DNA of 64,000 bases from Caldilinea sp. CFX5 (GTDB taxonomy: Bacteria > Chloroflexota > Anaerolineae > Caldilineales > Caldilineaceae). Of this stretch, positions 36,360-45,581 are shown piece by piece. Numbering within the stretch: position 1 is the first letter of the stretch; each line of letters starts with the position of its first letter. Under the pieces are notes generated by a model, which ran no database searches, was not told the DNA's origin, and saw only the letters and a list, made by a program, of their open reading frames with translations. The stretch is from NCBI GenBank assembly GCA_021405325.1, contig QWII01000047.1:1-64000 (forward strand), read 5' to 3'. The position numbers and the translations under genes were made by a program.

Positions 36360-36393
36360 CCTGTTACCCTTTAAGTGAAAGTGACGTTCAACG

Positions 36394-36531
36394 GTGCGAC
36401 AACCCCATTTATGGGAAAGAGGCGAGATCACGGAGCAACAAGCAATCGGCAAGATTCTGCTTTGGCTGCATCAACTCGACATGCGTCTACGCAAGCAGGA
36501 AATCGCTCGACGGCAAGGAGATAAGCAGTAG
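36394..36531 (+). pseudogene. Short gene remnant or small ORF, related to 33564-33638
   Basis: A GTG-initiated frame of 45 codons contains EITEQQAIGKILLWLHQLDM followed by RLRKQEIARRQGDKQ and TAG. It shares the LHQLD-RKQ core with the remnant at 33.6 kb. No ribosome site is evident; it looks like the C-terminal end of a lost gene. The rest of 36532-36749 shows no gene. Confidence 0.5.
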
Positions 36532-36749
36532 ACCGCACCATGTCTTTTGCCAAAGGCAGAGAACAGAGTGGGTGGTGTTAGGTGAGCCTTGTTATACACC
36601 TTGCTTATCTATTTGTCAAGAAGTAGTTTGCCCTTGTCCAAAATGGTTCACCAGGTTTACAGAGGGAACGCGAATCTTCGGCACCTCCTATATGGTTCGT
36701 GCCATCTTAATTTAATCACTGTTTCTTCCTATCTGTGTGAACTAAGTCG

Positions 36750-38201
36750 TTACGCCATGTACGTACTCGCCGTCACAGCCCCACCCGCCCCTGTCCAGTT
36801 GGTGTGGAAGAAGCGACCACGCGGTTGGTCAACCCGTTCGTAGGTGTGGGCGCCGAAATAGTCGCGCTGGGCTTGCAACAGATTGGCCGGCAACCGGTCG
36901 CGACGATAGCCATCAAAGAAGGCCAGCGCACTCGACATGGCCGGCACGGGAATCCCTAACTCGACCGCTTTGGCGACGACACGGCGCCAGGAGGCTTGGG
37001 CGGCTTCCACCTGTTCCTGGAAATAGGGGTCGAGCAGCAGGTTGGTCAACGCCGGGTTCTGGTCAAAGGCTTCTTTGATCTTGCCCAGGAAGACTGAGCG
37101 AATGATACAGCCACCCCGCCACATGAGGGCAATGCCGCCATAGTTCAAATGCCAGCTATACTCCTGCGCCACGGCGCGCATCAACATGTAGCCCTGGGTG
37201 TAGGAAATGATCTTCGAGGCGTAGAGCGCCTCGCGCAGATCATCAATAAAGGCGGCTTTGTCACCGGCAAAATTAGCGTCGGGGCCACTCAACACCTGTG
37301 ATGCCGCCACCCGCTCCTCCTTGAGCGCCGAAAGCGAGCGTGCCATCACCGCCTCGCTGATCAGGGTCAACGGAATACCCAGATCGAGCGCCGAAATAAC
37401 CGTCCACTTGCCCGTTCCCTTCTGCCCGGCGGCGTCGAGGATCTTTTCGACCAGCGGCTGGCCATCTTCATCCTTGAAGGCGAGAATGTCGCGGGTAATC
37501 TCAATCAGATAGGAGTCCAGTTTACTCTGGTTCCAATCGGCAAAAATGGTGTGCATCTCGGCGGCGCTCAGACCCAGCACCTCTTTCAGCAACTGGTACA
37601 CTTCACAGATCAACTGCATATCGCCATACTCAATGCCGTTGTGAACCATCTTGATAAAGTGGCCGGCGCCGGTTTCGCCCACCCAGTCGCAACAAGGGGC
37701 GCCATCCTCCACTTTGGCCGCCACCGCCTGGAAGATCGGCTTGACATGGGGCCAGGCCGCCGGCGAACCGCCGGGCATAATGGAAGGACCGTGGCGGGCG
37801 CCCTCTTCGCCGCCGGAGACGCCGGTGCCGATGAAGAGCAAGCCTTTCGACTCGACATAAGCCGTGCGCCGGATGCTGTCGCTGTAGTTGGAGTTGCCGC
37901 CGTCGATGATAATGTCGCCCGGTTCCAGGTGAGGGATCAGTTGGTCGATAAATTGATCGACCGCCTCGCCCGCCTTAACCAACAACATCACCCGGCGAGG
38001 CCGCTTGAGTTGGCTCACCAGTTCTGCAATCGAGTGGGCGCCGATGATACTCATGCCCTTGGCGCTGCCGTTGATGAATTCATCCACCTTAGAGACTGTA
38101 CGGTTGTAGACGGCGACGGTAAAGCCGTGATCCGCCATGTTCAACACCAAGTTTTGACCCATCACAGCCAGGCCGATCAGGCCGATGTCTGCTTTGCTCA
38201 T
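36750..38201 (-). CDS. gnd: 6-phosphogluconate dehydrogenase, decarboxylating
   Basis: 483 aa from the ATG at 38201. It oxidises 6-phosphogluconate to ribulose 5-phosphate with NADP. Rossmann motif [20 protein letters not shown], then [14 protein letters not shown], the signature [20 protein letters not shown] and catalytic Lys in [27 protein letters not shown] and the C-terminal FFHTNW also match. The long form is that of enterics and eukaryotes. It may serve the sugar acid catabolism of the neighbouring genes. Confidence 0.95.
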   Translation of the reverse strand: MSKADIGLIGLAVMGQNLVLNMADHGFTVAVYNRTVSKVDEFINGSAKGMSIIGAHSIAELVSQLKRPRRVMLLVKAGEAVDQFIDQLIPHLEPGDIIIDGGNSNYSDSIRRTAYVESKGLLFIGTGVSGGEEGARHGPSIMPGGSPAAWPHVKPIFQAVAAKVEDGAPCCDWVGETGAGHFIKMVHNGIEYGDMQLICEVYQLLKEVLGLSAAEMHTIFADWNQSKLDSYLIEITRDILAFKDEDGQPLVEKILDAAGQKGTGKWTVISALDLGIPLTLISEAVMARSLSALKEERVAASQVLSGPDANFAGDKAAFIDDLREALYASKIISYTQGYMLMRAVAQEYSWHLNYGGIALMWRGGCIIRSVFLGKIKEAFDQNPALTNLLLDPYFQEQVEAAQASWRRVVAKAVELGIPVPAMSSALAFFDGYRRDRLPANLLQAQRDYFGAHTYERVDQPRGRFFHTNWTGAGGAVTASTYMA

Positions 38202-38310
38202 GCGATTTCCTCTCTTTGTCATTGTTGATCCGTGAATAAGCGCTGAAGCTGGCTCTATTATATAACCCCGTAGCCACATTGACCCGATCAAAGAAGCGCT
38301 GGATACGCGA

Positions 38311-38529
38311 TTATTCCTTCACGCCGCCGATCATCACCCCTTTGACGAAATAGCGCTGCAAGAAGGGATACAACACCAGGATCGGCAGGGTGGCGACGAC
38401 GATGGTGGCATATTTGATCGTCTCGCCAATCGGCTCGACATCACCGCCGAGGGTGCCGGTGGTCATGTCGCCGGTCTGGTTGGCGATCAGGATTTCGCGC
38501 AGCACCAGTTGTAGTGGGTAGAGATCATC
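38311..38529 (-). pseudogene. C-terminal fragment of a sugar ABC transporter permease
   Basis: About 72 codons beginning DDLYPLQLVLREILI and ending [19 protein letters not shown], which is the C-terminus of LplC/YtcP-type CUT1 permeases. An in-frame TAA precedes it and the first 200 or more residues are missing. It lies between gnd and the SDR gene on the same strand, so it is probably a deletion remnant of a transporter that once belonged to this cluster. Confidence 0.8.
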
Positions 38530-38557
38530 ACTGGTTTATTTGGTTAACGGAAAGGTG

Positions 38558-39391
38558 TCAGACGCCGCTAAAGGCGCTGAAGCCCCCATCCACCGGCACG
38601 ACGACGCCGTTGACAAAGCCGGCGCCGGGGCTACAGAGCCAGATCAGGGTGCTAATCAACTCCGCCGGTTCACCAAAGCGCCCGGCAGGCGTATGGTCGA
38701 TAATGGTCTGGCCGCGGGCGGTCAGGGAACCGTCGGCGTTGAGGAGTAACGCCCGGTTCTGATCACCGACAAAGAAGCCGGGGGCGATAGCGTTGACACG
38801 TAGTCCGGCACCACAAGAGCGGGCCAGTTCCACCGCCAGCCAACGAGTGGCATTGTCCACCGCCGCCTTGGCGATGCCATAGCCGACCACCCGTGTCATC
38901 GCCCGCTGCGCCGCCATTGAAGAGATATTGACGATGCAGCCGCGCTCCTGTTGCGCCATCGCTGCGCCAAAAATTTGGCTGGGGAGCAGGGTGCCTTGCA
39001 GGTTGAGGGCGATCACCTCGTCCAGCCCTTCCACCGGTAGATCAAAGAAGGAGCGTCCTGGTGCCAAGGTTGCCGCCGGCAGATTGCCGCCCGCCGCGTT
39101 GACCAGAATATCAATGCGGCCCCAGCGGTTCAACACGCTATCGCGCGCCTCTTCCAGTTGGTTGCGCTCCAGCACATCGGCCGGTAGGGCCAAGCCTTCC
39201 CCCCCTTGCGCTTCAATCACACTGACCACCGCTTCGGCTTGGGCACGCCGGCGGCCGAGTACGCCAACTTTGGCCCCGGCCTGCCCCAATCCTTGCGCCA
39301 GTGCGCCACCCAGCACGCCAGTGCCGCCGGTGATGATCGCCACTTGGCCTTCCAGGCTAAAGAGTTCGGTTACATAGGTTGCGGCTGCCAT
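38558..39391 (-). CDS. SDR family oxidoreductase, D-mannonate oxidoreductase-like
   Basis: 277 aa from the ATG at 39391, six bases after AAGGAAG. Cofactor motif IITGGTGVLGGALAQGL, NAAGG, catalytic Ser region VNISSMAAQ and YGIAK (YxxxK). The C-terminal PAGRFGEPAELISTLIWLCS is typical of classical SDRs. Its place after beta-glucuronidase and glucuronate isomerase suggests fructuronate reduction to mannonate, as for the SDR-type UxuB of Bacillus. Assignment rests partly on context. Confidence 0.8.
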   Translation of the reverse strand: MAAATYVTELFSLEGQVAIITGGTGVLGGALAQGLGQAGAKVGVLGRRRAQAEAVVSVIEAQGGEGLALPADVLERNQLEEARDSVLNRWGRIDILVNAAGGNLPAATLAPGRSFFDLPVEGLDEVIALNLQGTLLPSQIFGAAMAQQERGCIVNISSMAAQRAMTRVVGYGIAKAAVDNATRWLAVELARSCGAGLRVNAIAPGFFVGDQNRALLLNADGSLTARGQTIIDHTPAGRFGEPAELISTLIWLCSPGAGFVNGVVVPVDGGFSAFSGV

Positions 39392-39436
39392 GAGCATCTT
39401 CCTTCGCGTATAATATGATTGCGTTACATACCCCAA

Positions 39437-39513
39437 TATCACCGCGAATCATTGGGATTAGCGAATCACGCCAGGGGAAAATGATTCGTTAATCCCAATG
39501 ATTCGCGGTGATA
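39437..39513. repeat. Intergenic inverted repeat
   Basis: 32-base arms (39437-39468 and 39482-39513) with one G-T pair; core CGCGAATCATTGGGATTA; loop of 13 bases. It lies between the beta-glucuronidase and SDR genes of one operon. Confidence 0.85.
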
Positions 39514-39519
39514 CTCTTC

Positions 39520-41289
39520 CTACTTCACCCAAAACTCCCGCAGCACATGGGCCGCCATCTTCGGTTGGCGACTGCGGGTGAAGATGCCCTTCATATTCAG
39601 GCCACCCACACGCATAATGTTCTGCACCGCCGCAAAATCGGCAAAGTTCCAGACCTGCATTCCGGCCACAAACGCCTTGCGTTCGGCCACGGCCAGGTGA
39701 CCGCGGATGTATTCGGCCTGATATTCCTCCGTCCACATCACCGCGGGATGACCGTGCATCCCGGCCATGGTGTCGGCGCCAAACTCGGTCATGATGATCG
39801 GTCTGCCAAAGGTGGCCCAGGTGTCGTCCAGTTCCTTTTCCTGGGTGGCAAAGGCTTTGGGCAGTTCGCCGCCCTGGACATACCAACCCCAGTAGCGGTT
39901 CAGACAGATGACATCACACTTGTGCATCCATTCTTGGGGACCGCCCATCACGCCGACCAGCGTGACCAGCCGCGTGGGATCGAGTTCACGCGCTCGTTGC
40001 AAGAGGGTTTCCAAAAAGACGCGCCCCCGTTCCACCGAAGGGTCTTCGTTTTTGGCGCCCAGGTTGGAAAGATTCAAGCCGCCCGGCAACGGTTCGTTGG
40101 CGACGCACCACATCACCACACTCGCATGGTTCTTGTCACGGCTGACCAGCTCGTCAAGCTGTTGCAGGCAGACCTGCAAGCGGGCGGCGGCATTTTCGTC
40201 ATTCTCAAATTGCAGGCTGACCGCCGGGATCTCGTCGATGATCAAAAAGCCTTCGCGGTCGGCCAGTTGCATCTCCTCTTCGCTGTAGGGATAGTGCGAG
40301 GTGCGGTAACTGTTGGCGCCTGTCCAGCGCATCAAGGCGTAGTCTTTCACCATCAACGGCAAATTCAGGCCCTTGCCGCTGGCAATAAAATCTTCGTGGC
40401 GACCAAAACCATTGAGCTTCACCGGCTGGCCGTTGAGCAGGATTTGTCCACCCTGCACGGCGATGGTGCGGATGCCGACTTGCAAGGTGTAGCGGTCAGC
40501 ATCAGTTTGGAGGGTTAAATCATAGAGATAGGGATCTTTGTCTGACCAAAAGCGCGCATTGGCGACGGTTAGCGTTGTGCGCGCCACGCCGTTAGTAAAG
40601 GTCAGATTGGCATCAAGTGCAGTGTCGCCACCTTTCAAGATCGCACGACCTTGCACAGTCGCCGGTGTATTCAACTTCACTTCGATTTGTACGGTGCCAG
40701 TGCTGCCATCAATCCCGGTGACAACCGTCACATCTTCAACGTGGGTTGGCGGCACGCTATACAACACCACCGGTCGATGGAGACCGGCAAAGGGGAAAAA
40801 GTCAAAGGTGGTGCGCAGATTACTGGTAAACATCCCGCCCCCCAGCGGCGAATTGATGTTGCCAGAGGGGACGCGCGTCGGCTGGAGTTCGTTTTCCACG
40901 CTGATCGCAATCACATTTTCAGCGTCCCAGCGGATTTGGTCGGTGATGTCAAAGGCAAAGGGCAGATGCCCCCCTTCATGCGCACCAATCTTCTCGCCAT
41001 TGACATAAACGGTCCCCAAATAGCAGGCCGAGCCGACGCGGATAAAGATGCGTTCACCCTGCCACGCCGCCGGCACATAGGTGCGGGTGACATACCAGGC
41101 CAGGCTCAAGTAGTTGAAGAGATCCTCGTACTGCTCATTCCAACTGCCCGGCACCGCCATTGGTCGGCTCGCAGTCAGGCCGTTGAACCAGCCCTCCTGC
41201 TCACCAATGCCGTCAGGATCAATCTTGAAATCCCAGATGCCGGACAAATCTAATTTATTGCGCACACTGTTTTGTTGTGGGTAAAGCAT
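39520..41289 (-). CDS. uidA: Beta-glucuronidase (GH2)
   Basis: 589 aa. N-terminal sugar-binding domain (NKLDLSGIWDFKIDPDG; LAWYVTRTYVP), immunoglobulin-like domain, then the TIM barrel. Catalytic acid/base Glu in MWCVANEPLPG and nucleophile Glu in IIMTEFGADTMAG. RTSHYPYSEEEMQLADREGF is typical of beta-glucuronidases among GH2. No signal peptide, so it is cytosolic. The downstream uronate isomerase and SDR support glucuronide as substrate. Confidence 0.93.
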   Translation of the reverse strand: MLYPQQNSVRNKLDLSGIWDFKIDPDGIGEQEGWFNGLTASRPMAVPGSWNEQYEDLFNYLSLAWYVTRTYVPAAWQGERIFIRVGSACYLGTVYVNGEKIGAHEGGHLPFAFDITDQIRWDAENVIAISVENELQPTRVPSGNINSPLGGGMFTSNLRTTFDFFPFAGLHRPVVLYSVPPTHVEDVTVVTGIDGSTGTVQIEVKLNTPATVQGRAILKGGDTALDANLTFTNGVARTTLTVANARFWSDKDPYLYDLTLQTDADRYTLQVGIRTIAVQGGQILLNGQPVKLNGFGRHEDFIASGKGLNLPLMVKDYALMRWTGANSYRTSHYPYSEEEMQLADREGFLIIDEIPAVSLQFENDENAAARLQVCLQQLDELVSRDKNHASVVMWCVANEPLPGGLNLSNLGAKNEDPSVERGRVFLETLLQRARELDPTRLVTLVGVMGGPQEWMHKCDVICLNRYWGWYVQGGELPKAFATQEKELDDTWATFGRPIIMTEFGADTMAGMHGHPAVMWTEEYQAEYIRGHLAVAERKAFVAGMQVWNFADFAAVQNIMRVGGLNMKGIFTRSRQPKMAAHVLREFWVK

Positions 41290-41341
41290 GGTTCACTCCT
41301 TTGGGTTCAATCGTCAAGTCAATGCTAGGTCAATCACCAGT

Positions 41342-42769
41342 TCACGGCACGCGATAGGCGCGTTTCGCCAGACCAATCGCACATTCATAGGCCATCTCCA
41401 CCGCCTCATCCTCGGCCAGCAGCCCTTGCACCACCAGGCCGGCCAGCCAGTCGCAACTGACCCGTCGCCAAACGTCGTGGCGCGAGGGAATCGAGGCAAA
41501 GGCGCGGGTGTCGTCGTTAAAACCGGCGGTGTTATATAAACCGGCGGTCTCGATCACCTGATCAAAGTAGCGCCGCATCCCGTTAACGCTATCATGGAAC
41601 CACCAGGGCGGTCCCAGGCGCAGCGCGGGGTAGTGGCCGGCCAACGGAGCCAGTTCCCGGCTGTAACTGCTCTCATCCAGGGTAAAGAGAATGAGGCGGA
41701 AACGAGGGTCGGAGCCATAGGCATTGAGCAGCGGCTGGAGGTTGCGCGTCCACTCGGTGGCGACCGGGATGTCGGCGCCCTTGTCGGCGCCAAAGCGGTC
41801 AAAGATTCCGGCATTGTGATTGCGCACGACGCCGATATGCACCTGCATGACCAACCCATCTTCAACGCTCATGCGGGCAAATTCCATCAACATGTGACCG
41901 GTAAATTGCGCCGCATCCTGGCTGGTCGCCTGGCCCTTGCGGGCAAGGTCAAAGAGGGTGGCGGCGGCACAGGCGCTCAACCGGGTTGTGTAAGGCGTCA
42001 ACGTTGAATGATCCGTCGCCAGAGCGCCCATCTGCTTGAAAAAGGCCCGCTGTTTTTCGAGCGCACGGATAAAGCTCGGATAATCAACGACATCAATCCC
42101 GGAGACTTCACTAAGGGCGGCAATTTCCGCCGACCAGGTTGGGTTGGTCAGATTCACCACTGCGTCGGGGCGGAAGGTGGGGCGAACTTGACCGAAACCA
42201 GCGGCGTGCAAAAGCCGATGCTGCTCTAACGCGTCCGTTGCTGCGTCGGTGGTGCAGAGCAATTCGATCTGAAAGCGGTCAAACAACGCACGGGGTGAAA
42301 ATTCCGAGCGGGCCAGTTGGGCGGCCAGGTGATCATAAATGGCCTGGGCGCTATCGCCGGTAAGCCGCTCCTCGACGCCAAAGCAATTCACCAATTCATC
42401 AGCCAGCCAGAGACCGGAAGGGGTGGCGCGGAAGAGATGAAAATGGTCCGCAAAGCGCTGCCAGATACGTCGGTGATCCGTCTCGACCGGTGCGCCGTCC
42501 CTGGTGGGGATGCCGAGATCTGCCAACGGCACGCCCTGGCTATAGAGCATCCGAAACAGGTAATGGTCAGGGATAAAAAATAATTCTGTCGGCGTCCCGA
42601 AAGTTGCCTTGGGGTCAGCCAACAGCGCCGGCGGCACATGACCATGCGGGCAAACCAGCGGCAGATCCTTGACCGTTGCATATAATTCACGGGCGACCGT
42701 CCGTTGCGCCGGGTCGGCGTTAAAACAACGGTCAGGGGAAAGGGTCCAGGGTTGGCGTGTCGTTTGCAT
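41342..42769 (-). CDS. uxaC: Glucuronate isomerase
   Basis: 475 aa, converting glucuronate to fructuronate. Family motifs: LPLVCPHGHVPPALLADP near the N-terminus (metal-binding His), FDRFQIELLCTTDAATDALE, and MQVHIGVVRNHN, with ASIPSRHDVWRRVSCDWLAG near the C-terminus. It belongs to the amidohydrolase superfamily. It lies just upstream of uidA on the same transcript. Confidence 0.94.
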   Translation of the reverse strand: MQTTRQPWTLSPDRCFNADPAQRTVARELYATVKDLPLVCPHGHVPPALLADPKATFGTPTELFFIPDHYLFRMLYSQGVPLADLGIPTRDGAPVETDHRRIWQRFADHFHLFRATPSGLWLADELVNCFGVEERLTGDSAQAIYDHLAAQLARSEFSPRALFDRFQIELLCTTDAATDALEQHRLLHAAGFGQVRPTFRPDAVVNLTNPTWSAEIAALSEVSGIDVVDYPSFIRALEKQRAFFKQMGALATDHSTLTPYTTRLSACAAATLFDLARKGQATSQDAAQFTGHMLMEFARMSVEDGLVMQVHIGVVRNHNAGIFDRFGADKGADIPVATEWTRNLQPLLNAYGSDPRFRLILFTLDESSYSRELAPLAGHYPALRLGPPWWFHDSVNGMRRYFDQVIETAGLYNTAGFNDDTRAFASIPSRHDVWRRVSCDWLAGLVVQGLLAEDEAVEMAYECAIGLAKRAYRVP

Positions 42770-42802
42770 AAAATTACTGCTTTCAATACTCTTTCGCTAA
42801 TC

Positions 42803-42864
42803 GTAGGTGCGGTTTGTAACCGCACGGCTTCCGGTGGACAAGTGCGGTTACAAACCGCACCTAC
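42803..42864. repeat. Family A inverted repeat, second copy
   Basis: 23-base arms (42803-42825 and 42842-42864), identical in core (GTAGGTGCGGTTTGTAACCG) to the repeat at the window start; only the loop differs. It is immediately followed by a family B end sequence. Confidence 0.9.
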
Positions 42865-42869
42865 AATTT

Positions 42870-42898
42870 TCCGTAACCTTCATGAGTCTTTACTACGG
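42870..42898 (-). repeat. Family B end sequence, solo copy
   Basis: On the minus strand it reads GTAGTAAAGACTCATGAAGG followed by TTACGG, one base different from the family B end at 26813. It directly abuts the stop codon of the MFS gene. Only one end is present. Confidence 0.75.
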
Positions 42899-44203
42899 TT
42901 ACGCCGTCCGCCGGGCCTGCATGGCGGCGACATCCTGCGGGTAAACCCGGTAGAAGAGGAACCAGTAGAGTGCGTTAACGGCATAGGGCACGGTAATCAA
43001 CCAGAACATCACCGTTTGCAAGCCCCATGCTTTGGCCGCATAGCCCAACGCCAGCGTCAACAGGGCGGAAATCAACCCCTGAATCAGGGCGAAGAGGACG
43101 GCAAAGGCGGTGGCGGAAAGTTCCTGCGGCACAACCGCGGCCACCATCGGCAGCACGACACCGGAGAAGCCGATGGAGCCGATCAGACCAAAGAGAAAGA
43201 GAACCACGTACAGCACCAGACCATGACCCCAATCAATTTGCAGAGCGGCAAAGGAGAAGAGGGCAAAGGCGGCTAGGTAGAGCTGCATCAGGATAATGCG
43301 CCCCTTGGGGCCATAGCGCTGGTCAAACCAGTCGCCTAAAATGCCGCCGAGGAAAGAGCTAAGGGTAAAGCCGGCCATAAAGGTGGTAAAGAGCATGACC
43401 GCATCGGCCGTTGCCCAACCGCGCACATCGACAAAATAGGTGACAAAGAAGGCGAAAAGCACCAGGCTGGTGATAAAGAGCAGGTTGCCCGCCAGCAGCA
43501 ACACCGTGCGTGTCTTAAAGAGCAGGAGTGCATCGGCCCACTTAAAGCCACCCAAGTCCGGATCAGCGGCCAAGGTATGCTTGCGCTGCGGTTCTTTGAC
43601 CAGCAACAGAATCAAGAGACCGCTAAAGACACTCATGGCGCCCATGATATACATGCCATAGCGCCAACCATCCTCGACATTGGCCAGTTGACCGACGAAG
43701 GGGGTCAACACCAGACTACCCAGCGAACCAATCGAGCGAATGGCGCCGTAGGCTTTGCCCCGTTCCTCATCTTCAAAGAGATTGGCCAGGAGACCGTTGG
43801 CAATCGGTTCGCCGGCCACCGTGCCGATGACGCCGATGGTGTAGAGGATGAGCAACTGCGGGAAATTTTCAGCCAAGCCAGCGGCGGCGGTCCACAGCCC
43901 CCACACCCCGGTGACAATCACCAAAACCCGTTTGTGACCGTAGCGATCCGCCAGAATCGCCCACAGAGGACCAAAGATCATGCGAGCAAAGCGGCTGATG
44001 CTGGAAAGCAACCCCAAGGCCCCCAGATCCAGTCCCAACGCGGCACGAATGACGGGGAAGAGCGTATTGATTAGCCCGCCTTCCAAGTTATCGCTCACAA
44101 AGGCCAAAGCCATTGCCACAACAGAACCCCATCGTCCTTTTGTAACCGTTGTTGGGGCAACTTCCTGAGGTAGCATAGCAGCTTTCGATGTCATCACACT
44201 CAT
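42899..44203 (-). CDS. MFS transporter, probable glucuronide/hexuronate importer
   Basis: 434 aa with about 12 membrane segments. MFS signature ARMIFGPLWAILADRYGHKR after helix 2 and RGKAYGAIRSIGSLGSLVLT in the middle. It is the first gene of the operon leading to uxaC, uidA and the SDR, and its promoter region carries a LacI-type operator. The substrate is inferred from context alone. Confidence 0.85.
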   Translation of the reverse strand: MSVMTSKAAMLPQEVAPTTVTKGRWGSVVAMALAFVSDNLEGGLINTLFPVIRAALGLDLGALGLLSSISRFARMIFGPLWAILADRYGHKRVLVIVTGVWGLWTAAAGLAENFPQLLILYTIGVIGTVAGEPIANGLLANLFEDEERGKAYGAIRSIGSLGSLVLTPFVGQLANVEDGWRYGMYIMGAMSVFSGLLILLLVKEPQRKHTLAADPDLGGFKWADALLLFKTRTVLLLAGNLLFITSLVLFAFFVTYFVDVRGWATADAVMLFTTFMAGFTLSSFLGGILGDWFDQRYGPKGRIILMQLYLAAFALFSFAALQIDWGHGLVLYVVLFLFGLIGSIGFSGVVLPMVAAVVPQELSATAFAVLFALIQGLISALLTLALGYAAKAWGLQTVMFWLITVPYAVNALYWFLFYRVYPQDVAAMQARRTA

Positions 44204-44241
44204 TTGATTCCTCCTTTTGGGTAACTTGTTTCGGGGTTAAC

Positions 44242-44253
44242 GTTAGCGCTAAC
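44242..44253. promoter_or_regulatory. LacI-type operator upstream of the MFS operon
   Basis: Perfect palindrome GTTAGCGCTAAC with the central CG typical of LacI-family sites, 39 bases upstream of the MFS start on the minus strand. A near-identical site (GTTAGCGGTAAC) lies upstream of the LacI gene, which supports a regulator-operator pairing. A preceding GTTAACGTTAG may be a second half-site. Confidence 0.75.
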
Positions 44254-44472
44254 TGAAGTATAGCATACTTTTTCCCATTGTCAAGCGGGATCTTTAACGA
44301 ATTTACCTTAAATTTTTGCGCTTCTCATGAGGATCGGGAAGATTTCACGTTACTATTAACGTTGTGGAATGCGGTAAGAGGAAAAAATTCGCTGTCACTC
44401 TAAGCAAGATGCCTGAATGACAGCGAATAGCGTTAAATAGTGTTAACAATGATGGGGAATGCTGGCTAGTGG

Positions 44473-45480
44473 CTACGCCGATTCACGGACAATCAACTGC
44501 GGATCAATTTGATACATGAGCGGCGTCGCCGTCTCCTCCCCGCGAATGATCGCCAGCACCGCTTCTGTCGCCAGCCGCCCGACAGCGATCAGATCAACAC
44601 CCAGCGTAGTCAACGCGGGACGCACCAACGCCGCCAGGGGAATATCATCGACGCCAATTACCGCAATCTCTTCCGGCACCTTGCGCCCAGCTTCCTGACA
44701 GGCTTGCATCACACCAACCGCAACCAGATCATTAAAGGCAAAGATCGCCTCCACTCGTGGCCGGCGGGCCAAAATGGTGTGGGTGGCCGCGCGCCCTCCT
44801 TCCATGGTCGGCGCACAATGTTCCAGCAGCAGCGGGTCAAAGAGCAGATTGGCGGCTTGCAAACCGGCCCGATAGCCATCCAACCGATGTTGTGATGAGA
44901 TCGAGGTGGTTGGTCCGGCGACAAAGGCAATGCGCTTACGCCCCTGGGTGACAAAATGGTGCAGCGCCAGTTCAGCGCCCAGGCGGTCGTTAATCGTCAA
45001 AGTGGCGACGTGGGGTGGTGGCGTATGCACCTCGCGGTTAAAGAGCAGCACTGCCGGAAAACGGGCAATATGCGCTTCCAACTCATCCATCGGCAGCCGG
45101 GGGCTACAGATGATGACGCCATCGATCTCCTTCTGCCAGAGCGAATCAAAGGCGGCGGCTTCTCGGTCGATATTTTCAGCGGTGTTGACCAGAAAGAGGC
45201 TGTACCCCTGTTCAAAGGCCATATCTTCAGCGCCGCGCACAATCTGTGCAAAGAAGGGGTTGGTAATATCAGGCACCACCAGCCCAATTGTCGAAGTTTG
45301 GCGGGTCGCCAGGCCGCGCGCCAATTGGTTGGGGCGGTACCCCATCGCCTCGGCAATGGCCCAAATCCGCTGGCGCACTTCATCGCTAACGCCGGGTTTG
45401 TTATTCATCACACGCGAAACAGTCATCAAGGAAACCTGCGCCGCTTCGGCAATGTCGGCGCTGGTTGGTCGTTTTTTCAT
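44473..45480 (-). CDS. LacI family transcriptional regulator
   Basis: 335 aa. HTH TSADIAEAAQVSLMTVSRVM with hinge NNKPGVSDEVRQRI; effector domain STIGLVVPDITNPFFAQIVR, IAVIGVDDIPLAALVRPALT. It lies upstream of the glucuronide operon in the same direction. Two matching palindromes in the window, one before this gene and one before the MFS gene, indicate control of the pathway and of itself. Glucuronate or a glucuronide is the likely effector. Confidence 0.93.
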   Translation of the reverse strand: MKKRPTSADIAEAAQVSLMTVSRVMNNKPGVSDEVRQRIWAIAEAMGYRPNQLARGLATRQTSTIGLVVPDITNPFFAQIVRGAEDMAFEQGYSLFLVNTAENIDREAAAFDSLWQKEIDGVIICSPRLPMDELEAHIARFPAVLLFNREVHTPPPHVATLTINDRLGAELALHHFVTQGRKRIAFVAGPTTSISSQHRLDGYRAGLQAANLLFDPLLLEHCAPTMEGGRAATHTILARRPRVEAIFAFNDLVAVGVMQACQEAGRKVPEEIAVIGVDDIPLAALVRPALTTLGVDLIAVGRLATEAVLAIIRGEETATPLMYQIDPQLIVRESA

Positions 45481-45558
45481 AAATATTCTCCACAGTGACT
45501 TGCCAGTTGCGAAAAATAGTCACCCTGGTAGTATACAATAGGATTGCTTGCAACAAAA

Positions 45559-45570
45559 GTTAGCGGTAAC
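45559..45570. promoter_or_regulatory. LacI-type operator upstream of the lacI-like gene
   Basis: GTTAGCGGTAAC, one base from the operator at 44242-44253. On the minus strand it lies next to a TTTTGT / TATACT promoter-like pair 25-30 bases downstream of it. Suggests autoregulation. Confidence 0.65.
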
Positions 45571-45581
45571 TCATTTTTGCG

